5,018 nt of DNA from an uncultured Bacteroidota bacterium (lineage in GTDB: Bacteria; Bacteroidota; Bacteroidia; 2-12-FULL-35-15), in NCBI GenBank assembly GCA_903889605.1, contig CAISYK010000355.1, positions 1-5,018 of the forward strand. Reading direction: 5' to 3'. This document shows, one piece after another, positions 1 to 5,018 of the stretch. The notes under the pieces were generated by a model. The model worked only from the letters and a program-made list of their open reading frames with translations, had not been told where the DNA came from and did not search any database. Made by a program: the position numbers and the translations under genes. The stretch's first letter is position 1, and each line of letters starts with the position of its first letter.

Positions 1-1
1 A

Positions 2-532
2 AATTTTAAAATCATTTATATAGATAACAGTAAACCCACAAGGGAGGATGTTTTAAATGAATTGATATATGACAAAATATCAAAAACTTTCAATAAAATA
101 AAAACAAATGATCAAAAATTTATACTTTTTATAAGCAATGGAGTCAATTATACAATTACATATAATTCCAGCAGTTTGGATAAAATAACAGAAAAACTTT
201 TAACCACAAATACTGCCTCACCGGATCAATTTTACGATGTTGAAAAAATGAGGGATATGGTGTATGAAAAACTAAAGAACTTTGACGGTAATGTAAGTTT
301 TGAGTTTTTTGTTATAGGTGAAACAGCTGGTAATATAACTGGAAAATCCAGCCCATTATTCAAATTTTTTCCAGTCGAAATTGCATACGCTTTTAACAAA
401 AAAGTAGATGTGGTATTAAATTGTCCATTGTCCACATTAACCAGCAAACCAGAAGAAATCAGAGCCTCACTTAATTTTTATAAAACTGAATACGGCCAGC
501 AAAATATTACCTTTAAACTATTAACTTTTTAA
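2..532 (+). CDS. Partial hypothetical protein (3' end), possible small vWA-like fold, upstream of tssR
   Basis: The frame is open from the left edge to a TAA at 530-532, giving 176 visible residues. The true start lies outside the window: 20 sense codons precede the in-frame TTG at 62, so that TTG should not be taken as the start. I do not recognise the family. Visible secondary-structure pattern: a hydrophobic strand ending in an Asp (FKIIYIDNS, the first residues seen), a helix (EDVLNELIYDKISKTF), a strand (DQKFILFISNG), a long helix (around DVEKMRDMVYEKLKNF), a strand (VSFEFFVIGE), a strand (KVDVVLNCPLS) and a last strand (ITFKLLTF) at the very C-terminus. This alternation, with an acidic residue at the tip of the first strand, is compatible with a vWA/Rossmann-like fold, but that is inference. 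Its stop is 6 bases from the next ATG, so it is probably co-transcribed and translationally coupled with the tssR-like gene. A role in the same T6SS is likely from context only. It could be one of the poorly conserved subtype iii components such as TssQ, but the N-terminus needed to test that is missing. Confidence 0.8.
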   Translation, partial: NFKIIYIDNSKPTREDVLNELIYDKISKTFNKIKTNDQKFILFISNGVNYTITYNSSSLDKITEKLLTTNTASPDQFYDVEKMRDMVYEKLKNFDGNVSFEFFVIGETAGNITGKSSPLFKFFPVEIAYAFNKKVDVVLNCPLSTLTSKPEEIRASLNFYKTEYGQQNITFKLLTF

Positions 533-538
533 AGCACT

Positions 539-3016
539 ATGAAACACAGATTAATTTTAATTTCAGTTTTTACTTTTCAAATTTTGACGTCAGCTATTTA
601 TTGTTCTGCCCAAAGTTTTATCGGCAAAAAGGTTTTATCTTTTCCTAAAGCCTACAACTTCCCCACAGGAAATGATGGATTGGAAGAACTGCCAAAAGTT
701 GAGGAATCAACTAATAATATTTGGATTGTATTTTCTGACAGAAATAATAATCCAACGTATTCAAAAGCCGGAGGAAATACTGCCGAATTTAAGAGCATGA
801 AATTTATGGAAGCATTTTATGTTCATGAAGAAAATGGGCAGTATATCCATATTCTTAAGTACGTTCCCGCTGCTTTTGATAAAAAAAAGAAAAAATTGGT
901 TATCAATAAGGAATTGGTAGATTATGGATGGGTGAACAAAAGTAAAATGCTTTTGTGGCAAAACTGCTTAACTACTCCGCAGAGATATTCAATTAAAGGT
1001 TTAGCTATTAATTCTATAAGTACACTCAGCGACATCAATAAAAATGCAGCACAGCTTTCAAATCAAAAATTAGTATTATTCAGCGAACCGAAAATGGCTA
1101 ATAAAAACGAGAATGATTTTAGGCTGTTTGATTTTTTATATATTTTTAAAAAGGAAGGCGAGGCCTGCCTCGTTGGAAAAGTAAATGAGTTAAGAGGAGC
1201 TAACCAGATACAAAATACTCCTCAGTATATTTTAGGATGGGTAAAAAGCGATATAATAAAAGAATGGAAACAGCGGTTATGTTTAGAGCCCAATTATGAA
1301 GTGGGAGCTATAGCTGAAAGAAATAAATTAAATGTCGCTAATTATATTTTCCTTAATAAAACCGGGCTGACTAACTTTAAAAGCACCTGCGAAAAAGGAT
1401 CTAAAGAAAATATAATTTGGGAGAAAAAAGTAACAGAACGCATGAGGCCTGAATGGAAACGAATGCCTATCCTAATGGATGAGATTAATAAAATAGATCA
1501 AACAAATATTAAAACCGGTATTGTTACAGATATTTTTGGTAAAAATGGACAAGCTGTAATTACATCGGATGATTATCTGCAGGTGGAAGCAGAGTATAAT
1601 AATGTTAGAAAAAAATTTAGAAATGTAAATATTGTTTTTGTTATTGACGGCTCGGAAAGATTAAAGGATTTTAAAAATTCGATAGGGAATACAATTTCTG
1701 CTGTAATTAAACAATGTGAAGAAAGTAATGATGAGTTAAGAGAAGCTGAAAGGAAGGGAAACGAATATAAACTCGGATTGGTGGTTTACCGCGATTATTC
1801 TGAAAAACAATGTCCAAAAGGCGATATTTCTATCCAGCAAAGACCATTAACTGACAGCTACGGCGATATACGAGAGTTTTTTGATAAGGAAGTGACAATG
1901 GAAAACTGTAAGGACAAAACTGATTATCAAGCGGTTTTTCAAGGAATAAATACAGCAACACGAATGTTTCAGGGAAGAGAGTCTGAATCAAATTTAATAA
2001 TACTTATAGGCTGCGGTTCCAATGATCCTGCTGATCAAAAAGTTAAAGAAGCTGAAGTTACAGATAACCTGGCCAAATATAAAGTTGGAATGTTAGCATT
2101 CCAGGTCAAAAATCCAAGCGGTGCGGCCTTCGACAATTTTACTTTACAAATGGTTAAATTAGCTGAAAATTCAAGTAATAAAGTTGCTGGGTTGTATAAT
2201 TCAAAATTTCCTGATAATTCAATAAAGAATCAGGTCCTTAAAAGACGTATGAAATCCGTTGGACAAAATTCTTTTAAATTTGACTGCCCCAAAAAAGACC
2301 CCATACCAGGGGTTGTGGTATTTTCGGATAGGAATATTTCCATTGATGAAAAAATATTAGATGGGCTTATTCTTTCTTCAGTTGAAGAAATTGTGCAGTC
2401 AAAAGAAATGCTGCTTTCTAATATGGAATCATACTTGAAAGGGCAGGGTAAAAAAGTTGAAATGAATGAGGGGATGCTCTCTTTTTTGAGCAGTATGAAT
2501 GTTGACGTTAATTTATTACAAAAGGTTTCATTTGATAATCTTCAGCTATATGTTGATGGCTATGTTTCCTTAAAGTGCTCAAAACTTAATAAAAATTTAT
2601 ACACTTACAGCGTGCTTTTGTCGTACGAAGAGTTATCGCAAATAATCAGTGTAATTAAACAAATTTCAAAACCAGGTTCTGATAAGGAAGCAAGAGCAAA
2701 TATGAAGTCTGCTTTTAAGGAAATAGTTGCTGGGTATTTTGGGCCAAAGGAAGCAAAAAATGCTATGAACAGCCTATTCATGTCTGATCTACTGGGTATG
2801 ATTACCGGAATGCCTTCTCAAAATTCGATTCTTACTGAGATAAATTTAAATGATGTAACGGACGAAAAAAAATTCCCATATACCCAATACATACAGATAA
2901 AAGGCTTATTAGATGAATGTGCCGCTCAATTAGAAGAATACCGGAGTAAAGAAAGCAATCAGTTTAATTCGGACGAAAACATTTATTATTGGGTTCCGCA
3001 GGAATTATTTCTATAG
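539..3016 (+). CDS. tssR: TssR-like type VI secretion system (subtype iii) protein with vWA domain
   Basis: Encodes 825 residues, ATG to TAG. Residues 1-24 form a type I signal peptide: MKHR, a hydrophobic core, and likely cleavage after A24 (CSA|QS). C22 is not in a lipobox because the preceding residue is Tyr. The mature protein is therefore expected in the periplasm, and no other membrane segment is seen. Residues about 60-140 look like an SH3-type barrel (IWIVFSDRNNNPTY, then YGWVNKSKMLL). A second similar segment spans about 177-243 (LVLFSEP, then YILGWVKSDIIKEW). A vWA domain covers about 361-550: first strand NIVFVIDGSERL (364-375), GLVVYRDYSE (413-422), KDKTDYQAV (458-466) and IILIGCGSND (487-496). 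The rest is largely helical and ends in an aromatic YYWVP motif. Signal peptide, SH3-like N-terminus, vWA, length and final motif fit TssR as I know it. In Bacteroidota T6SS, TssN-TssR are subtype-specific components thought to take the place of the usual membrane complex. No good Shine-Dalgarno precedes the ATG, so coupling to the upstream gene is likely. The alternative is a secreted vWA protein outside a T6SS; a profile search would decide. Confidence 0.75.
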   Translation: MKHRLILISVFTFQILTSAIYCSAQSFIGKKVLSFPKAYNFPTGNDGLEELPKVEESTNNIWIVFSDRNNNPTYSKAGGNTAEFKSMKFMEAFYVHEENGQYIHILKYVPAAFDKKKKKLVINKELVDYGWVNKSKMLLWQNCLTTPQRYSIKGLAINSISTLSDINKNAAQLSNQKLVLFSEPKMANKNENDFRLFDFLYIFKKEGEACLVGKVNELRGANQIQNTPQYILGWVKSDIIKEWKQRLCLEPNYEVGAIAERNKLNVANYIFLNKTGLTNFKSTCEKGSKENIIWEKKVTERMRPEWKRMPILMDEINKIDQTNIKTGIVTDIFGKNGQAVITSDDYLQVEAEYNNVRKKFRNVNIVFVIDGSERLKDFKNSIGNTISAVIKQCEESNDELREAERKGNEYKLGLVVYRDYSEKQCPKGDISIQQRPLTDSYGDIREFFDKEVTMENCKDKTDYQAVFQGINTATRMFQGRESESNLIILIGCGSNDPADQKVKEAEVTDNLAKYKVGMLAFQVKNPSGAAFDNFTLQMVKLAENSSNKVAGLYNSKFPDNSIKNQVLKRRMKSVGQNSFKFDCPKKDPIPGVVVFSDRNISIDEKILDGLILSSVEEIVQSKEMLLSNMESYLKGQGKKVEMNEGMLSFLSSMNVDVNLLQKVSFDNLQLYVDGYVSLKCSKLNKNLYTYSVLLSYEELSQIISVIKQISKPGSDKEARANMKSAFKEIVAGYFGPKEAKNAMNSLFMSDLLGMITGMPSQNSILTEINLNDVTDEKKFPYTQYIQIKGLLDECAAQLEEYRSKESNQFNSDENIYYWVPQELFL

Positions 3017-3027
3017 AACCCTGCAGA

Positions 3028-3039
3028 CCTTTGCAAAGG
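3028..3039. repeat. 12-bp perfect palindrome between tssR and the ABC gene
   Basis: CCTTTGCAAAGG reads the same on both strands and starts 12 bases after the tssR stop codon. As RNA it could form only a 4-bp stem with a 4-base loop and no U-tract follows, so it is not a convincing terminator. A dimeric DNA-binding protein could use such a site, but nothing else in the window supports that. The symmetry itself is seen directly; any function is a guess. Confidence 0.4.
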
Positions 3040-3104
3040 CAATGAATTGGGATTGGAGTATATTAGATAGAGTAAAAATAAATTATTAATATTCGAAACC
3101 AAAA

Positions 3105-3124
3105 AATTCCGAATTTGCGGAATT
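3105..3124 (+). promoter_or_regulatory. Hairpin in the leader just upstream of the ABC gene
   Basis: A perfect 7-bp inverted repeat (AATTCCG at 3105-3111, CGGAATT at 3118-3124) encloses the 6-base loop AATTTG and ends 14 bases before the ATG at 3139. The purine-rich stretch GAAGGGG (3125-3131) that follows could serve as a Shine-Dalgarno-like site, with 7 bases between it and the ATG. A hairpin here could affect ribosome access, mRNA stability or processing between the tssR and ABC cistrons, or be an operator on the DNA. It has no T-run after it, which argues against an intrinsic terminator. The repeat is directly visible; its role is inferred. Confidence 0.45.
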
Positions 3125-3138
3125 GAAGGGGTTTATTT

Positions 3139-5018
3139 ATGGCAAAAAATATTTTTGAAATACGATCTGCACGCTGTTCATATAATGAAGGCAATGATAA
3201 TATTGTTTTATATATTGAAAATTTGGATATTCCCAAAGGCGAAGTAGTTTTTCTTCTGGGCGCTTCTGGTTCAGGGAAAAGTACACTTCTCGAAGTGCTG
3301 GGATTAATGAATAACACATTAGTATCTGGTGATATTACTTTTTTTCCAGGTGATGAGGTTATTTCCTACAAAAAATTATGGGCGGATGACAAAAGTGAAG
3401 AGCTGTCAAAAGATAGAAGAGCATTCATGAGTTTTATTTTTCAGGAAACCAACCTGATGGATAATTTCACCGCTTATGAGAATATATGTTTATCATCCAT
3501 GATACAAAAAGATGAAAGTCAGAGTGAAGCCATGGATGGTGCAAAAGTATTAATGCATAGAGTTGGAATGCCGATAGATCAAATTTCAGAGACTACTCTT
3601 GCGTCCAACTTATCCGGCGGGCAAAGGCAAAGAGTTGCTTTTGTGAGAGCTCTTAATTCTGGATTTTCGGTTTTATTTGGAGATGAACCTACGGGAAATC
3701 TAGATGAAAAAAACGCTAACGCCCTAATCCAAATTATCAAGGAAAATATTCAGCCGCATACTACCGCAATAATCGTTTCACATGATATAAGCCTGGCACT
3801 GAATCATGCTTCAAGGATAGTTTGTTTGAGTAAATCTAAAAATAATAAATATGCAGAAATTGCAGAAAAAAATATTTTTGAGAGAAAGCAATGGGAAAAT
3901 CTTGATATAGTTCAGTTTCGTTCTTTTAAAGAAGAAATCCGTTCACTGTATGATATTAATATAGATAAAAAGATACGTAGTGTAACAGATGAAATCGGGG
4001 AAGACTTAAAAGTAAAACACAAAATAAAATACAAGCAGCTTTTCCTTGTTAAAGAAGGAAGGGCTTTAATCGGAAGCGGCTTTACAAATCTTATTGCATT
4101 AATTGCCATTCTTTCTATAACCCTGCTAGCAATTGGATTTGCAAATGGAAGTTTAGAATACTTAAATAAAAAACTCAATGATCCTTTTGTAAACTGGATC
4201 ACAATTACTATCCCGCAGGCCAGAGCCGATCAAACAAAAAAAATGCTGCAGATCCTTAATTCTGACGAAATAAAAAAAGAATATTCTATTAAATCGGTAC
4301 TTACCTATAAAGAACAGGCTTTAGGATTTAGAAACAATAAGGACAATATTTTTAATCAAGCTCAAGGCAGATCAGTGCAGTTAGGCGAGTATGGCGAAGA
4401 TCCCATGATTCAGGATATTATGAAAAATGATAACAGAATTTATGGCGATGAACATGGCTTTAGGGGACCAAAAGATCTAAGCATTATTGTTACTGAAAGA
4501 TTATTAAAACAATTTAATTATGATACAGAAACCCCTATTGTTTACTTTGATAACCCTGTAAAAGATACTATAACCAACAAATGGATATCACTGCCGGTTC
4601 CGATAAGTATCAGGGGGGTTGTTAAAGAAATGCCGGGCAAAGTTGATTTCATTTACTCACAATATTTTCTGCAGGCATACCTGCAGACAAATAAATGCAC
4701 ATTTGATATCAGGCAAAAACATGAAATAAAAATAATAGTTGCCGGAGATATGGCATTAGCAAACACTATCATTGACTCTATAAAGATTTTTTTTGATGCA
4801 AACCATGAATTTGCTAAATATGATCCTCAGCCCTTTAATCCAGCTATTAACAAAGACTCACATCATAATTATTACGAATTTATTATTGGATTTTACCCTT
4901 GGCCTGCATCACACACCACTATTGATCTAATTTACAGCAAATTGCTGAGTTCAAGGCAAATGGCAAATTTTAAAAATAAAATTTTCAGGACATACCGTTA
5001 TGACGATTTTTCAGAAGA
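3139..5018 (+). CDS. Partial MacB-like ABC transporter: ATPase fused to FtsX-type permease (5' part)
   Basis: The frame starts at ATG 3139, after a GAAGGGG Shine-Dalgarno-like site, and is open to the right edge: 626 full codons and no stop. Residues 1-231 are an ABC ATPase of the LolD/MacB type. They carry a probable A-loop Y15, Walker A GASGSGKST (41-49), Q-loop Q102, signature LSGGQRQR (158-165), Walker B VLFGDE with D182 and catalytic E183, D-loop NLD (187-189) and switch H215. Every catalytic residue is present, so ATP hydrolysis is expected. A charged linker (about 232-310) leads to one transmembrane helix (about 314-336), followed by at least 290 residues without another membrane span, presumably extracytoplasmic. 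This is the MacB order: ATPase, helix 1, periplasmic domain, then helices 2-4, which would lie past the edge. MacB/LolCDE-type systems transduce force across the inner membrane (efflux, lipoprotein release, signalling) rather than carrying a solute through a channel. The substrate cannot be read from the sequence. Its position 122 bases after the tssR-like gene suggests a T6SS-linked role, possibly like TagT-TagS, but it could be an unrelated neighbour. Confidence 0.88.
   Translation, partial: MAKNIFEIRSARCSYNEGNDNIVLYIENLDIPKGEVVFLLGASGSGKSTLLEVLGLMNNTLVSGDITFFPGDEVISYKKLWADDKSEELSKDRRAFMSFIFQETNLMDNFTAYENICLSSMIQKDESQSEAMDGAKVLMHRVGMPIDQISETTLASNLSGGQRQRVAFVRALNSGFSVLFGDEPTGNLDEKNANALIQIIKENIQPHTTAIIVSHDISLALNHASRIVCLSKSKNNKYAEIAEKNIFERKQWENLDIVQFRSFKEEIRSLYDINIDKKIRSVTDEIGEDLKVKHKIKYKQLFLVKEGRALIGSGFTNLIALIAILSITLLAIGFANGSLEYLNKKLNDPFVNWITITIPQARADQTKKMLQILNSDEIKKEYSIKSVLTYKEQALGFRNNKDNIFNQAQGRSVQLGEYGEDPMIQDIMKNDNRIYGDEHGFRGPKDLSIIVTERLLKQFNYDTETPIVYFDNPVKDTITNKWISLPVPISIRGVVKEMPGKVDFIYSQYFLQAYLQTNKCTFDIRQKHEIKIIVAGDMALANTIIDSIKIFFDANHEFAKYDPQPFNPAINKDSHHNYYEFIIGFYPWPASHTTIDLIYSKLLSSRQMANFKNKIFRTYRYDDFSE
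4668..4687. repeat. 8-bp inverted repeat inside the ABC gene
   Basis: TCTGCAGG (4668-4675) and CCTGCAGA (4680-4687) are perfect inverted copies separated by CATA. They lie within the periplasmic-domain codons for LQAYLQ, where the repeated Leu-Gln pair uses CTG CAG both times. The repeat probably follows from that codon choice, but the stem would be stable in mRNA. No function can be assigned. Confidence 0.3.

Noticed and set aside
42..56. GGGAGG followed by ATG at 48, which looks like a strong ribosome binding site and start.
   Set aside because: The ATG is followed by one codon and then TAA. In the +2 frame the same bases are ordinary codons (R-E-D-V-L) of the gene that runs in from the left edge.
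62..64. TTG at 62 as the start of the first gene.
   Set aside because: The frame stays open for 20 more codons to the window edge, and these encode a plausible strand and helix. No ribosome binding site precedes the TTG.
593..605. C22 of the TssR-like protein as a lipoprotein cysteine.
   Set aside because: The residues before it (A-I-Y-C) do not fit a lipobox, since Tyr at -1 is not accepted. Cleavage after A24 by signal peptidase I fits better.
881..895. A8-G-A6 run as a possible programmed frameshift site in the tssR-like gene.
   Set aside because: It encodes a lysine run in a continuous frame with domain similarity on both sides. There is no stop nearby in the 0 frame and no stimulatory structure was seen.
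232..961. Minus-strand open frames at 232-447 and 761-961.
   Set aside because: Both lie wholly inside + strand genes that are well supported, and their translations show no recognisable features. They are shadow frames.
3028..3050. Rho-independent terminator after the tssR-like gene.
   Set aside because: The palindrome can form only a 4-bp stem and no T-run follows. Read-through into the ABC gene remains possible.
3030..3066. TTTG at 3030-3033 and TATATTAG at 3059-3066 as a Bacteroidota-type promoter for the ABC gene.
   Set aside because: The -7-like element matches TAnnTTTG at all but one fixed position, but the spacing to TTTG is 25 bases, longer than the roughly 19-21 expected, and the TTTG is part of the palindrome. 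Too weak to annotate.
3063..4202. Minus-strand open frames at 3063-3319 (two overlapping) and 3912-4202.
   Set aside because: They are antisense to the ABC gene, whose + strand frame carries Walker A, signature and Walker B motifs in order.

Overview
The window is AT-rich and reads as chromosomal DNA of a Bacteroidota bacterium, most likely a Flavobacterium-like member of the Flavobacteriia. This rests on three points: AT-biased codon use, weak or absent Shine-Dalgarno sites, and an 825-residue protein that I recognise by sequence features as TssR. TssR is a component specific to the Bacteroidota type VI secretion system (subtype iii). The taxonomic call is an inference; no rRNA or other marker gene is present.

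Three genes lie on the + strand, in one direction. (1) Positions 2-532 hold the 3' end of a gene cut by the left edge. It encodes a protein of unknown function whose visible part has an alternating strand/helix pattern compatible with a small von Willebrand A-like (vWA) fold. (2) Positions 539-3016, starting only 6 bases after gene 1 stops, hold the complete tssR-like gene. It has a signal peptide, two SH3-like segments, a central vWA domain with a non-canonical metal-binding motif, and a mostly helical C-terminal third. (3) After a 122-base gap with two dyad-symmetric sequences, an ATG at 3139 opens a reading frame that runs off the right edge. It encodes an ABC transporter of the MacB domain order: an N-terminal ATPase with all catalytic motifs, a charged linker, one transmembrane helix, and a large extracytoplasmic domain. 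The remaining membrane helices must lie beyond the window.

Genes 1 and 2 look translationally coupled, and gene 3 may share their operon or have its own control. The most interesting point is the neighbourhood: a periplasmic vWA protein of a T6SS next to a LolCDE/MacB-type ABC system. In Pseudomonas aeruginosa, an ABC module (TagT-TagS) acts with TagQ, TagR and the vWA-containing kinase PpkA to control T6SS activity after translation. The ABC gene here may be a single-chain counterpart in a subtype iii T6SS. This is a hypothesis based on gene context and family resemblance, not on a demonstrated link. No tRNA, rRNA, CRISPR array, insertion sequence or convincing rho-independent terminator was found.
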